64,000 nt of DNA from DATGMP01 sp035293565 (GTDB lineage: Bacteria; Pseudomonadota; Alphaproteobacteria; BOG-932; Roseiterribacteraceae). The stretch spans positions 51,210 to 115,209 of the forward strand of contig DATGMP010000006.1 in assembly GCA_035293565.1 (NCBI GenBank), given 5' to 3'. Positions within the stretch are counted from its first letter, which is position 1. Each line of letters starts with the position of its first letter. The notes below the pieces were generated by a model. That model had not been told where the DNA came from. It did not search any database and saw only the letters and a list, made by a program, of their open reading frames with translations. Shown one piece after another: positions 25,498 through 35,273 of the stretch. The position numbers and the translations under genes are program-made.

Positions 25498-25810
25498 TAC
25501 TTTTTCCTTCCGCTTCATCTTGCCGTAACCCTCGACAACAACCAGATTTTCGGGCTTCCGGCAATCGCCCTCGAAGGTGCGCGCGGGGGGTCCGCCTTGT
25601 CGCTACTTGACTCATGCGGAGTTAGGCAGCAATTGTGACCTATTCGGTGACGATCGCGTGAGGCCGAAGGCCCATTTCCTAGCTGCGCCAGCATCTCGAG
25701 GTAGGTGGTCCCAGCGTGATCGAAGCTCCGCCGCCGTTGGGCGGAGTCGATCACCGGATCGGCATGCGCAAACAGGTGCGTTTGCGAAGAAGTCGGGATA
25801 AGGTGGCAGG
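25498..25810. other. intergenic region upstream of gltB
   Basis: About 313 bp between the divergent aldo/keto reductase and gltB. It holds a 7-bp stem, CTCCGCC (25726-25732) with GGCGGAG (25740-25746), about 65 bp before gltB; no T-run follows it, so it is more likely a leader structure than a terminator. No known riboswitch was recognised. Confidence 0.4.
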
Positions 25811-28800
25811 ATGACCGTAGCCCAGGGCCTTTATGATCCGCGCAACGAGCACGACGCCTGCGGCGTCGGGTTCATCGCCCAGATCAAAAATCAGAAAAGC
25901 CACGACATCGTGGCGAACGGCCTGCGCATACTGTCCAACATGGCGCATCGCGGCGCCGTGTCCGCCGATCCCCTGGCCGGCGACGGCGCCGGGATTCTGA
26001 TTCAGTTGCCCGAGAAGCTTTTCCGGGCCGAGGCGGACCGCCTCGGCATGAAGCTGCCGGCGCATGGCGAATATGCGGTCGGCATGGTGTTCCTGCCGCG
26101 CAACGCCAAGACGCGGCGCAAGGTCGAGGAGACGATCGAGCACTACGTCGCCGCCGAGGGCCAGACGCTTTTGGGCTGGCGCGACGTGCCGGTGGTGAGC
26201 TCCACGCTCGGTGAGAGCATCAAGCCGATCGAGCCGGTGATTCGTCAGATCTTCGTCGGCCGCGGCGAGAATTGCCCGGATGTCGACGCGTTCGAGCGCA
26301 AGCTCTTCGTGATCCGCAAGCAGTCGCACAAGGACGTGCGCGCGCGCGGCCTGCAGGATGCCGGCGCCTTCTACATCGTCAGCCTGTCGACCCGCACGAT
26401 CGTCTATAAAGGCATGATCATCGCCGAGCGGCTGGCGGACTATTACGAGGATCTGCGGGACGAGCGGGTAGAATCGGCGCTGGCGCTGGTCCATGCCCGC
26501 TTCTCGACCAACACCTTCCCGTCATGGGAGTTGGCGCACCCGTTCCGCTTTCTCGCGCATAACGGCGAAATCAACACGCTGCGCGGCAACATCAACTGGA
26601 TGATGGCGCGCCGCCATTCGATGAAGTCGAAAGCGCTCGGCGCCGACCTCGCCAAGCTGTGGCCGCTGATCGGCGACGGCAATTCGGATTCGGCAACGCT
26701 CGACAATTGCCTCGAGCTGCTGATCGCCGGCGGCTATTCGCTGCCGCACGCGCTGATGATGCTGATTCCCGAAGCCTGGTCGGGCAGCGCCTTGATGCCG
26801 GCCGACCGGCGGGCCTTCTATGAATACCACGCCGCGTTGATGGAGCCGTGGGACGGCCCGGCCGCCGTCGCCTTCACCGACGGCCGCCAGATCGGCGCAA
26901 CCTTGGACCGCAACGGGCTTCGTCCGGCGCGCTTCTACGTCACCGATGACGATTTGATCATCATGGCGTCGGAGGCCGGCGTCCTGGAGACGCCCGAAGA
27001 GCGGATCATCCGCAAATGGCGGCTCGAACCCGGCAAGATGCTGCTGGTCGATCTGGAGCAGGGCTGCATCATCGACGACGCCGAGCTCAAATCCGACATC
27101 TCCGGCAAGAAGCCCTATCAAAAGTGGCTCGACAAGACGCAGATCCGTCTCGAGACCCTGCCGGAGGAAGTGGCGCCGATGGCGCCGCCAAAGGGCGTGC
27201 TGCTCGATCGCCAGCAGGCCTTCGGCTACACGCAGGAAGATCTGAAGGTCTTCCTGAAGCCGATGGGCATCAGCGGCGAGGACGCCGTGGGCTCGATGGG
27301 TCGCGATACGCCGCTTGCCGTGCTGTCGGAGCGGCCGAAGCTGCTCTTCGACTATTTCCAGCAGCGCTTCGCGCAGGTCACCAACCCGCCGATCGATTCA
27401 ATTCGCGAAGAGCTGGTGATGTCGCTGGTGACGCTGGTGGGCCCGCGGCCGAACCTGCTCGACCTCGATACCGGCGGCAAGCATATCCGGCTCGAGCTGA
27501 AGCAGCCGATCCTCACCAATGTCGATCTCGAGAAGATCCGTCGCATCGAGGACAATACGGGCGGCGCCTTCCGCACGCATTCGCTGTCGATCTGCTATGA
27601 GGTGGCGGATGGCTCGGACGGCATGGAAGCGGCGCTCGACCGGATCTGCCAAGAGGCTGAGGACGCAGTCCGCGCCGGTCACAACATCATCGTACTGACC
27701 GATCGCGCGGTTGATTCCGAGCATGTCGCCGTGCCGTCGCTGCTGGCCGTGGCGGCCGTCCATCACCGGCTGATCCGTGACGGGCTGCGCACCGAGGTGG
27801 GCCTCGTGGTCGAGACCGGCGAGGCGCGCCAGCTTCACGATTTCTGCCTGCTCGCCGGCTACGGCGCCGAGGCGATCAACCCCTATCTCGCGTTCGACAC
27901 GCTCTCGGCGCTGCGCTGGGAGATGGGCAGCGATCTCTCCGAGAACGAGATCCACAAGCGCTACGTGAAGGCGATCGCCAAAGGCATGATGAAGGTAATG
28001 TCCAAAATGGGCATCTGCACCTTCCAATCCTATTGCGGCGCCCAGATCTTCGACGCGGTCGGCCTGGCGAGCGCCTTCCTCGACAAATATTTCACCGGCA
28101 CCGCCTCCCCGGTCGAGGGTGCGGGCTTGCCTGAGATCGCGGTCGAAACCGTGCGGCGGCACGAGCTCGCCTTCGGCGACGCCCCCAACTACCGCGAGGC
28201 GCTCGATGTGGGGGGCGACGTCGCCTACCGCGTCCATGGCGAGAAGCATGTCTGGACGTCGGAGGTCGTATCACTGCTTCAGCATGCGGTTCGCGGCAAC
28301 GATTACCGGTTGTTCAAGCAATATTCGCGCAAGGCCGGCTATCAGGACGATGCGCTGATCTCGCTGCGCGGGCTGCTCGATTTCGAGTTCGCGCCCGAGC
28401 CGATCCCGCTGGAGGAGATCGAGCCGGCCTCGTCTCTGGTCCGGCGCTTTTCCGGCGGAGCCATGTCCTTCGGCTCGATATCGTGGGAAGCCCATACGAC
28501 GATGGCGATCGCGCTCAACCGGTTGGGCGGGCGATCGAACACGGGCGAGGGTGGCGAGGATCCCCAGCGCTACACCCCGCTCGACAATGGCGACTCCATG
28601 CGCTCGGCGATCAAGCAGGTCGCTTCCGGCCGCTTTGGCGCCAATGCCGAATATCTCGTCAACGCCGACGACATTCAGATCAAGATGGCGCAGGGCGCCA
28701 AGCCCGGCGAAGGCGGCCAGCTACCCGGCCACAAGGTCGATGACTGGATCGCGCGCACCCGCCATTCGGTTCCGGGCGTCGGTCTGATCTCGCCGCCGCC

Positions 28801-30445
28801 GCACCATGACATCTATTCGATCGAAGATTTGAAGCAGCTGATCCACGATCTGAAGAACGTCAATCCGCGGGCACGCATCTCGGTGAAGCTGGTGTCGGAG
28901 ATCGGCGTCGGCACGATCGCGGCCGGCGTCGCCAAGGCGAAGGCCGACCATGTGACCATCGCCGGTTGGGAAGGCGGCACCGGGGCGAGCCCCATCACGT
29001 CGATTCAGCATGCGGGCGAGCCCTGGGAGATCGGGCTGGCCGAGACTCATCAGACACTGGTGATCAATGGTCTGCGCGGCCGGATCTCCGTGCAGGTCGA
29101 CGGCGGCATCCGCACCGGCCGTGATGTTGTGATCGGCGCGCTTTTGGGGGCCGACGAGTTCGGCTTCGCGACCGCGGCGCTGATCGCCGCCGGCTGCATC
29201 ATGATGCGCAAATGCCACCTCAACACCTGCCCTGTCGGCGTGGCGACACAGAACAAGGAGCTTCGCCACCGCTTCGTCGGCAAGCCGGAGGACATCACGA
29301 ACTTCTTCATGTTCGTCGCCGAAGAGGTGCGCGAGCTGATGGCGAACCTCGGCTTCCGCAAGTTCGACGACATGATCGGCCGGGCAGATAAGCTCAAGCA
29401 GCGTCGGGGCATCAACCATCCAAAGGCCTGGGGCATCGACCTGTCGCGCGTGCTTTACCGGCCGGCCGTGGGCCCTGAAGTCAAGCAGCATCAGTGCGAG
29501 CCGCAGGACCATGAGCTGGACAAAGCCCTCGATCATAAGCTTATCGAGGCGGCCAAGCCGGCGCTGGAGCATCGTGTGCCGGTAACCGTCGACCTGCCGG
29601 TGCGCAACGTGAATCGCACGGTGGGCGCGATGCTGTCGGGCGAGGTCGCGCGGCGCTATGGCGATGCAGGGCTCGAGGACGACACGATCCATGCCAACCT
29701 GACCGGCACGGCCGGCCAAAGCTTCGGCGCTTTCCTCGCGCGCGGCGTGACGCTGGAGCTCGAGGGCGCGGGCAACGACTATGTCGGCAAAGGCCTCTCG
29801 GGCGGCCGCCTCATCATCTATCCGCCGCGCCAGAGCCGCTTGAAGCGCGAGAAGAGCATCATCGTCGGCAACACCGTCCTCTATGGCGGCATCGCGGGCG
29901 AGTGCTATTTCTCGGGCGCCGCCGGCGAGCGTTTCGCGGTCCGGAATTCCGGCGTCATCGCCGTCGTCGAGGGCGTCGGCAGCCATGGCTGCGAATACAT
30001 GACGGGCGGTGTGGTGGTGGTGCTGGGCGCGACGGGCGATAATTTCGCCGCCGGCATGTCGGGCGGCGTCGCCTATGTGCTCGATGAGCGGGGCGATTTC
30101 GCGCGCCATTGCAACCAGGCGATGGTCGAGCTCGAGCCGATCGTCGAGGAGGACGAGGCGATCGAGGCGCTGGAGCACCGCGGCGGCGATCTCGAGGCGC
30201 ACGGGCTGGTGCAGCTTATGCACAATATGACGCAGAACGACGCGCTTCGCCTGAAGCGCTTGATCCAGCGTCACGTTCAGTTTACTGGCAGCCCGCGCGG
30301 CAAGGAGATCCTGGCCGACTGGGATATTTTCAAATCCAGATTCATCAAGGTCATGCCGATCGAATATCGCCGCGCGCTGCAGCAGATGCAGGCCACATCC
30401 CGCGCCACGGAGCGTCCTCAAGTCAGTCTGGCAGTGGGCGCCTGA
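25811..30445 (+). CDS. gltB: glutamate synthase (NADPH) large subunit
   Basis: A 1544-aa GOGAT alpha subunit. It transfers the amide nitrogen of glutamine to 2-oxoglutarate and makes two glutamates. The N-terminal propeptide ends before C17 (EHDACGVGF), the class II amidotransferase nucleophile. The central and FMN-binding TIM-barrel domains follow, with the [3Fe-4S] cysteines in CIMMRKCHLNTCPVGVA, and the C-terminal beta-helix (GxxG repeats such as GKGLSGGRLIIYPP and YMTGGVVVVLG). Length and order are canonical. Its stop overlaps the gltD start (TGATG), so the two subunits are translationally coupled. Confidence 0.97.
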   Translation: MTVAQGLYDPRNEHDACGVGFIAQIKNQKSHDIVANGLRILSNMAHRGAVSADPLAGDGAGILIQLPEKLFRAEADRLGMKLPAHGEYAVGMVFLPRNAKTRRKVEETIEHYVAAEGQTLLGWRDVPVVSSTLGESIKPIEPVIRQIFVGRGENCPDVDAFERKLFVIRKQSHKDVRARGLQDAGAFYIVSLSTRTIVYKGMIIAERLADYYEDLRDERVESALALVHARFSTNTFPSWELAHPFRFLAHNGEINTLRGNINWMMARRHSMKSKALGADLAKLWPLIGDGNSDSATLDNCLELLIAGGYSLPHALMMLIPEAWSGSALMPADRRAFYEYHAALMEPWDGPAAVAFTDGRQIGATLDRNGLRPARFYVTDDDLIIMASEAGVLETPEERIIRKWRLEPGKMLLVDLEQGCIIDDAELKSDISGKKPYQKWLDKTQIRLETLPEEVAPMAPPKGVLLDRQQAFGYTQEDLKVFLKPMGISGEDAVGSMGRDTPLAVLSERPKLLFDYFQQRFAQVTNPPIDSIREELVMSLVTLVGPRPNLLDLDTGGKHIRLELKQPILTNVDLEKIRRIEDNTGGAFRTHSLSICYEVADGSDGMEAALDRICQEAEDAVRAGHNIIVLTDRAVDSEHVAVPSLLAVAAVHHRLIRDGLRTEVGLVVETGEARQLHDFCLLAGYGAEAINPYLAFDTLSALRWEMGSDLSENEIHKRYVKAIAKGMMKVMSKMGICTFQSYCGAQIFDAVGLASAFLDKYFTGTASPVEGAGLPEIAVETVRRHELAFGDAPNYREALDVGGDVAYRVHGEKHVWTSEVVSLLQHAVRGNDYRLFKQYSRKAGYQDDALISLRGLLDFEFAPEPIPLEEIEPASSLVRRFSGGAMSFGSISWEAHTTMAIALNRLGGRSNTGEGGEDPQRYTPLDNGDSMRSAIKQVASGRFGANAEYLVNADDIQIKMAQGAKPGEGGQLPGHKVDDWIARTRHSVPGVGLISPPPHHDIYSIEDLKQLIHDLKNVNPRARISVKLVSEIGVGTIAAGVAKAKADHVTIAGWEGGTGASPITSIQHAGEPWEIGLAETHQTLVINGLRGRISVQVDGGIRTGRDVVIGALLGADEFGFATAALIAAGCIMMRKCHLNTCPVGVATQNKELRHRFVGKPEDITNFFMFVAEEVRELMANLGFRKFDDMIGRADKLKQRRGINHPKAWGIDLSRVLYRPAVGPEVKQHQCEPQDHELDKALDHKLIEAAKPALEHRVPVTVDLPVRNVNRTVGAMLSGEVARRYGDAGLEDDTIHANLTGTAGQSFGAFLARGVTLELEGAGNDYVGKGLSGGRLIIYPPRQSRLKREKSIIVGNTVLYGGIAGECYFSGAAGERFAVRNSGVIAVVEGVGSHGCEYMTGGVVVVLGATGDNFAAGMSGGVAYVLDERGDFARHCNQAMVELEPIVEEDEAIEALEHRGGDLEAHGLVQLMHNMTQNDALRLKRLIQRHVQFTGSPRGKEILADWDIFKSRFIKVMPIEYRRALQQMQATSRATERPQVSLAVGA

Positions 30446-31887
30446 TGGGCAAGACGACTGGGTTTCTGGAGTTCCCGCGGCGGGACCGGTCCTACGCGTC
30501 CGTCTCCGAGCGCCTGAAGCATTATCGCGAGTTTGTGCACGACCTGCCGGAGGACGAACTCCGGCGGCAGGGCGGGCGCTGCATGGATTGCGGCATTCCC
30601 TATTGCCATCAGGGCTGCCCGGTCAACAACATCATCCCAGAGTGGAACGACCTCACCTTCCAAGGCGATGCGCGCACGGCGCTCGCGGTTCTCCACCAGA
30701 CCAACAACTTCCCCGATTTCACCGGACGCATCTGCCCCGCGCCCTGCGAGGCCGCCTGCACGCTGAACCTCATCGAGCAGCCGGTGACGATCAAGACGAT
30801 CGAGCACGCGATCATCGAGCGTGGCTGGGCCGAGGGCTGGGTCGAGCCGATCATCGCGTCGCGACGAACCGGCAAGCGCGTCGCGATCATCGGCTCCGGG
30901 CCGGCGGGACTAGCCTGTGCGCAGCAGCTCGCGCGCGCCGGCCACGACGTCGCGGTTTTCGAGAAGGCGCCCCGGATCGGCGGCCTCCTCCGCTACGGCA
31001 TCCCCGATTTCAAGCTGGAGAAGTTCGTCATCGACCGCCGTATCGCACAGATGCGGGCGGAGGGTGTGGAATTCCACCCCAACACCAATGTCGGCGGCAA
31101 TATGTCGATCGGCTCGATGCTGCGGGGCTACGATGCGGTTGTCCTTGCGGTCGGCGCTGAGCAGCCGCGCGATCTGCCGGTGCCGGGCCGCGACCTCGCG
31201 GGCATCCATTTCGCGATGGAATTCCTGCCGCAGCAGAATCGCCGTGTTGCCGGCGAGCCTGTGCCCGAGGAGAGCGCGATTCTCGCGACCGGCCGCGACG
31301 TGCTGGTCATGGGCGGCGGCGACACCGGGTCGGACTGCATCGGCACGTCGAACCGGCAGAAAGCGAAATCGATCACGCAGCTCGAGATTTTGGCCATGCC
31401 GCCAGAGCATGAGGACAAGCTCATGACGTGGCCCGACTGGCCCCTGAAGCTCAGGACCTCAAGTTCGCAGGAGGAAGGTTGCGAGCGCGAGTTCGCGGTC
31501 GCGACCAAAGGTTTCACCGGCAAGAAGGGGCGCGTCAGCGGCCTGGATGCGGTCCGCGTCGAATGGTGCGCCGGCGCCGACGGGCGGATGACAATGAAGG
31601 AAATACCGGGCACCGAATTCAACATCAAGGCCGACCTCGTGCTGCTCGCGATGGGCTTCGTGCATCCGGTCCATAAGGGGGTGGTGGAGGAGCTCGAGCT
31701 GGCGCTTGATGCGCGTGGTAACATCAAGGCCGACGACAGGACTTACCAGACCTCGGTCGACAAGGTATTCGTGGCTGGCGATGCGCGGCGGGGACAATCG
31801 CTCGTCGTCTGGGCAATTCGCGAAGGCCGCCAATGCGCCCGCGGCGTCGACGAATACCTGATGGGCCGTTCCGACCTGCCGCGGTAG
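30445..31887 (+). CDS. gltD: glutamate synthase small subunit
   Basis: A 480-aa FAD- and iron-sulfur-containing GOGAT beta subunit that passes electrons from NADPH to GltB. The N-terminal cluster cysteines are C46, C49, C54 and C58 (RCMDCGIPYCHQGCP), with a second set in GRICPAPCEAAC. FAD binds at VAIIGSGPAGLACA and NADPH at VLVMGGGDTGSDC. The closing VFVAGDARRGQSLVVWAIREGR is typical. It is coupled to gltB by TGATG. Together they form the main ammonium-assimilation step with glutamine synthetase. Confidence 0.96.
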   Translation: MGKTTGFLEFPRRDRSYASVSERLKHYREFVHDLPEDELRRQGGRCMDCGIPYCHQGCPVNNIIPEWNDLTFQGDARTALAVLHQTNNFPDFTGRICPAPCEAACTLNLIEQPVTIKTIEHAIIERGWAEGWVEPIIASRRTGKRVAIIGSGPAGLACAQQLARAGHDVAVFEKAPRIGGLLRYGIPDFKLEKFVIDRRIAQMRAEGVEFHPNTNVGGNMSIGSMLRGYDAVVLAVGAEQPRDLPVPGRDLAGIHFAMEFLPQQNRRVAGEPVPEESAILATGRDVLVMGGGDTGSDCIGTSNRQKAKSITQLEILAMPPEHEDKLMTWPDWPLKLRTSSSQEEGCEREFAVATKGFTGKKGRVSGLDAVRVEWCAGADGRMTMKEIPGTEFNIKADLVLLAMGFVHPVHKGVVEELELALDARGNIKADDRTYQTSVDKVFVAGDARRGQSLVVWAIREGRQCARGVDEYLMGRSDLPR

Positions 31888-32055
31888 GCCGCAGCCTTCG
31901 TCGGTATGACGATCTATCGCCGATTAGGGAATCCAGCGCCAATCCAGGCGCGCAAACAAACCACTATAAACCGGCTCATTTTACATAGCAATACAGAATC
32001 TGAAGAATAATCAATAATCTACGGAAAGAATAAGAGGACTTTTCGGGGGAACCGT

Positions 32056-32069
32056 GATCGCCGGCGATC
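32056..32069. promoter_or_regulatory. 14-bp perfect palindrome upstream of the phasin gene
   Basis: GATCGCC followed directly by GGCGATC forms a perfect 14-bp palindrome 75 bp before the phasin ATG, just after an AT-rich stretch at 31970-32045. It may be the operator of a polyhydroxyalkanoate regulator such as PhaR; this is a guess from position. Confidence 0.4.
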
Positions 32070-32084
32070 CGTTCCGTTAAGTGT

Positions 32085-32112
32085 CGCCGGGAATGCGCGG
32101 GCGTTCCCGGCG
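32085..32112 (+). promoter_or_regulatory. 9-bp stem-loop in the phasin leader
   Basis: CGCCGGGAA (32085-32093) pairs perfectly with TTCCCGGCG (32104-32112) around a 10-nt loop. It lies 32 bp before the phasin ATG and has no following T-run, so it may affect mRNA stability or translation and is not a typical terminator. Confidence 0.45.
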
Positions 32113-32144
32113 GCATATCACAACGGGACTGAAAGGACGTCGCC

Positions 32145-32615
32145 ATGACCGCCGAGACCGACCGTTCCGAATCCAAGCCTCAGACGAGTTCTCGCCCAAG
32201 AGCAGTGGCGGGCGCCGAGGAGACTGCCCGGACGCTAAGCCGCGAGGGCCGAAAAGTATCGGAAGAGATGACGACCCGCGCCGCGGACGTCTATCGCGAG
32301 AGCACCGAGTTCGCAGCCGAGCGGATGCGCACGATGCTTTCCGCCTACTCGGTCATCGCCGGCGGGCTTCAGGAGATCCAGAAGACTTATGTGGAAGCCC
32401 TCCAGCGGTCGATGGAGATGGCGGCCAACGGCCCGCGCGAGATGATGCAGTGCAAGTCCTTCTCGGAACTCGCCGCGCTTCAGCGCGACCTTCTGCGCCG
32501 CGGCCTCGACGAGTGGTTCGAGAGCGGCTCGAAACTGATCGGCGTATCGAGCCGGATCGCCGAAGATGCGATGCGTCCCGTCGAGGAGCGCACCCATCAC
32601 CAGGCGGCGGCGTAG
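32145..32615 (+). CDS. phasin family protein
   Basis: A 156-aa phasin that coats polyhydroxyalkanoate granules. It is almost wholly helical with amphipathic repeats (AADVYRESTEFAAERMRTMLSAYSVIAGGLQEIQKTYVEALQRSMEMAA), the typical phasin_2-like region, and has a charged, disordered N-terminus rich in Ser, Thr and Arg. The gene is monocistronic, with two inverted repeats in its upstream region. Its presence implies storage-polymer metabolism in the host, although no PHA synthase is in the window. Confidence 0.85.
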   Translation: MTAETDRSESKPQTSSRPRAVAGAEETARTLSREGRKVSEEMTTRAADVYRESTEFAAERMRTMLSAYSVIAGGLQEIQKTYVEALQRSMEMAANGPREMMQCKSFSELAALQRDLLRRGLDEWFESGSKLIGVSSRIAEDAMRPVEERTHHQAAA

Positions 32616-32630
32616 GGTTCGCGCCGGGTC

Positions 32631-33380
32631 TCAGAACGGGCAGGAACCGCCGTCCACGGTGATCAGGCTGCCCGTCACCCAGCCGGCCTCCTCCGACGCC
32701 AGATAGGCACAGGCTGCCCCCAAATCCTCCGGCGTACCGAGCCGCCCCATGGGGATTTGGGACACTACCTGCTTGGCCCATTCCTCGCCGACCGTGTTCA
32801 TCATGCCGAGCGCGATCGAGTTCGCGGTCACGCCGAAGCGGGCAACCTCCTGCGACAGGTGGCGCATGAAATGCGCCGCCCCGGCTTTTGCCGCGCCGTA
32901 GATCGAGACCTTGATCGAGGCGCCTTCGCGGCCCGCTGTGGACGAGACGGTGATCACGCGCCCCCAACGGCGTTCACACATGCTGCCCAGGACCTGCCGG
33001 GTACAGTTGAGAACGCCGATGAGATTGACCGCGATGAAGGGCTGCCAATCCGCCGGCAGCGTCTCTGCGAAAGGCTTCTGGTGGAAGAAGCCGGCGCCGG
33101 CGTTGCCGGCATTGTTGATCAATATGTCGATCGCGCCGACTTCGCTGGCCGCGCGCGCGATTCCTTCCGAAGCCGCGTCCCACGACGTCACATCGAAGGG
33201 CGCGGCCCAGGCTTGCAAGCCTTCGCTGCGCAGCGCGTCGGCCGTGGCTTGCGCCCGGTCGGCGTCGAAATCATTGACGATGACGCGCGCGCCTTGGCGG
33301 CCCAGAGCCCGTGCCGCGCCGACGCCCAATCCGCGCCCGGCGCCCGTGATCAGCGCCACCTTGCCGTCGAACCGGAACAT
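32631..33380 (-). CDS. SDR-family NAD(P)-dependent oxidoreductase
   Basis: A 249-aa classical short-chain dehydrogenase: GAGRGLG cofactor motif (12-18), NNAGNAG, VSSTAGREG with the catalytic Ser, YGAAKAGAAHF with the Tyr-Lys pair, and a VTGSLITVDGG ending. An acidic NDFDAD after the second strand suggests NAD(H). The substrate is unknown; FabG-like or a hydroxyacyl dehydrogenase are the usual options. It is convergent with the phasin gene and stands alone. Confidence 0.88.
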   Translation of the reverse strand: MFRFDGKVALITGAGRGLGVGAARALGRQGARVIVNDFDADRAQATADALRSEGLQAWAAPFDVTSWDAASEGIARAASEVGAIDILINNAGNAGAGFFHQKPFAETLPADWQPFIAVNLIGVLNCTRQVLGSMCERRWGRVITVSSTAGREGASIKVSIYGAAKAGAAHFMRHLSQEVARFGVTANSIALGMMNTVGEEWAKQVVSQIPMGRLGTPEDLGAACAYLASEEAGWVTGSLITVDGGSCPF

Positions 33381-33429
33381 GCCTTACCCCGCCGCTCTAC
33401 CAACCGACATCGCAGCTACTCTAATCGTC

Positions 33430-33449
33430 ATTCTCGCGAAAGCGAGAAT
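33430..33449. repeat. REP-like hairpin with GAAA loop
   Basis: ATTCTCGC (33430-33437), GAAA, GCGAGAAT (33442-33449) is a perfect 8-bp hairpin inside 'cgtcattctcgcgaaagcgagaatcc', a variant of the dispersed palindromic element common between genes in alphaproteobacteria. Only one copy was noticed in the window. It lies between two divergent genes. Confidence 0.6.
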
Positions 33450-33554
33450 CCGTTCGTCGGTTGGCGCGAACGACTATGAGTTGGCGCCTAAAATTGCGCG
33501 CGGCCCGGTCGAATGGTACGAGCAGGTCCAGCAATGATCCTATCGGGAACCTGA

Positions 33555-35141
33555 ATGGCGTCGACGGCGGATGTTGCCTCGGTCGCGTCGGAGCGCGACG
33601 ATCCTTGGCGCGCGGCGCGGCGGCGCGTGATCTTGGCGGGGATCGCGGCAGGCCTGCTTGCAATCCTGCCGATTCTCGCGGCGCGGCACCTGCCGCTTCT
33701 CGACGCTCCCGGCCACGAATCGCGGCTCGCCGTGCTTCGCGATTTGTTCACCGGAAAAGGCTCGGAGTATTATGACCTATCGAGCTTTTTCCTGCCCAAT
33801 ATTGCCTTCGACGTGCTGGGATTGCCGTTGGTCTACGTCTTCGAGCCGGAGACCTGCGGCCGGATTATCTTCGCGCTGAGCCTCCTTCTCACGCTCTCCG
33901 GCGTCGTGGCCTTGAGCCGGATTGCGATCGGGCGATGGAGCCTCGTGCCGCTCTTCTCGGCGTTGCTGCTCTATAACCTAGTCACAATCCTCGGATTCTT
34001 CAGCTATGCCTTGGGGCTGGCTCTCGTCCCTTGGGCGCTCGCGGCCAGGCTGTTGGCCGAGGGGCGGCCGCCGGTCCAGCGAAGTTTGATCGGCGTAGCG
34101 CTCGGAATCCTGCTGCTGTTCTGCCATGTCTTCGATTTTGCGATCTATGCCGTGATGGCGGCGGGTTTGGCGCTCGCCTATCTGATCCAGCGCAAGACTG
34201 ATTTGGCCGGCGCTGCGCTTCGCGTGGCGGAGTCGCTGCCCGCGGCGTTGCTGTACCTGCTGATGTCCACCGGCAGCGTTCCCAGCCGTCACGGTTACGA
34301 GCCGCATCTCCTTCGCGCCAAGATCTTCGGCCTGTTCAAGGCGGTCACTGCCGGTAGCATGACCGGCGACGCGGCCTTCGTCGCGGCGGCGCTGCTCTTT
34401 GCCCTTCTGGTCCTGTTCTGTGTGCGCATTCGGCTTGCACCCGGATTTCTCCCTGGGTTGCTGGCCCTGACGGCGATCTACTTCATTCTGCCGGATAAGC
34501 TCGCCTCCGGCTCATATGTCGACAAGCGCATGCCCGTGGCGGTCGCGCTTCTGCTGCTGGGCGGGTTAGACCTCCGCGTCCGGCGTCCGGCGGCTGCGGC
34601 CATGCTCGCCGGCCTCATCGCGCTCGCATTCACCGTTAGGCAAGGCGCGCTGACGGTACTTTGGCGCTCTTTCGATCCGCTGATCGACAAGCTGGCGGAT
34701 GCGCTCGAGCGCACGCCGGCCGGCTCGATCATCATGCAGGTCGAATGTGAGCCCAATTCGATGGACGTGGCCGGCATTTATCGCGAGCGCCAGCCCTCGC
34801 TCACCCACCTCGCAGCGATGGCCGCTTTCGAGGATTCGCGCTTCGTCGCCAATACCTGGGCGATCCGCGGTCAACAGCCGATTCAGGTCCGATCCGGCCT
34901 CCTTCCCTATTACAACCAGGAAGTCGCGTTCGGCTCCTCGACCTGCGATCCAGCCGCCTACCGGACCGAGCTCCGCCAGATCGAAAACCTGATCTGGGCG
35001 GAGAAGTCGAGCGGTATCGCCGTGCCGCCGATCTATTTTCTGCTCATCCGGCCGACCGCGCAGGGGGCGCTTGCCGACGAGGCGCGGCTGGCGGCGAGCG
35101 ATCCGAAATTCGAGCTCTATGAGGTTCGACGGGAGCGCTAG
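33555..35141 (+). CDS. polytopic membrane protein of unknown function
   Basis: A 528-aa integral membrane protein with about ten hydrophobic helices from residue 27 to 365 (for example ILAGIAAGLLAILPILAA, LVTILGFFSYALGLALV, GVALGILLLFCHVF) and a soluble C-terminal third of about 160 residues. The layout (many helices, acidic Asp in LPLLDAPGHESR after the first helix, then a globular tail) resembles GT-C glycosyltransferases or related lipid-linked sugar enzymes, but no family signature is definite. It stands alone, upstream of a convergent PEP-CTERM gene. It is not an exosortase: the Cys-Arg-His set of that family is not visible. Confidence 0.6.
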   Translation: MASTADVASVASERDDPWRAARRRVILAGIAAGLLAILPILAARHLPLLDAPGHESRLAVLRDLFTGKGSEYYDLSSFFLPNIAFDVLGLPLVYVFEPETCGRIIFALSLLLTLSGVVALSRIAIGRWSLVPLFSALLLYNLVTILGFFSYALGLALVPWALAARLLAEGRPPVQRSLIGVALGILLLFCHVFDFAIYAVMAAGLALAYLIQRKTDLAGAALRVAESLPAALLYLLMSTGSVPSRHGYEPHLLRAKIFGLFKAVTAGSMTGDAAFVAAALLFALLVLFCVRIRLAPGFLPGLLALTAIYFILPDKLASGSYVDKRMPVAVALLLLGGLDLRVRRPAAAAMLAGLIALAFTVRQGALTVLWRSFDPLIDKLADALERTPAGSIIMQVECEPNSMDVAGIYRERQPSLTHLAAMAAFEDSRFVANTWAIRGQQPIQVRSGLLPYYNQEVAFGSSTCDPAAYRTELRQIENLIWAEKSSGIAVPPIYFLLIRPTAQGALADEARLAASDPKFELYEVRRER

Positions 35142-35273
35142 CAGGAACTGGACCCGCTCGCGGCAAGTTTCGAAGTCGTCTGGATAATGCGGGCGAACGA
35201 AGAGATTTGGGCGCGCGTCGGTGCCTGCGGTCGGTTTTGCGACCGCCGGCACGTCAACGCGCATCCTGCTCCG

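Noticed and set aside
25726..25746. CTCCGCC/GGCGGAG hairpin upstream of gltB as a terminator
   Set aside because: No following T-run and it lies after no gene that needs it on that strand; more likely a leader structure or chance.
33555..35141. The ten-helix protein as the exosortase of the PEP-CTERM system
   Set aside because: The exosortase Cys-Arg-His set is not visible and the protein has a long soluble tail; only the location suggests it.
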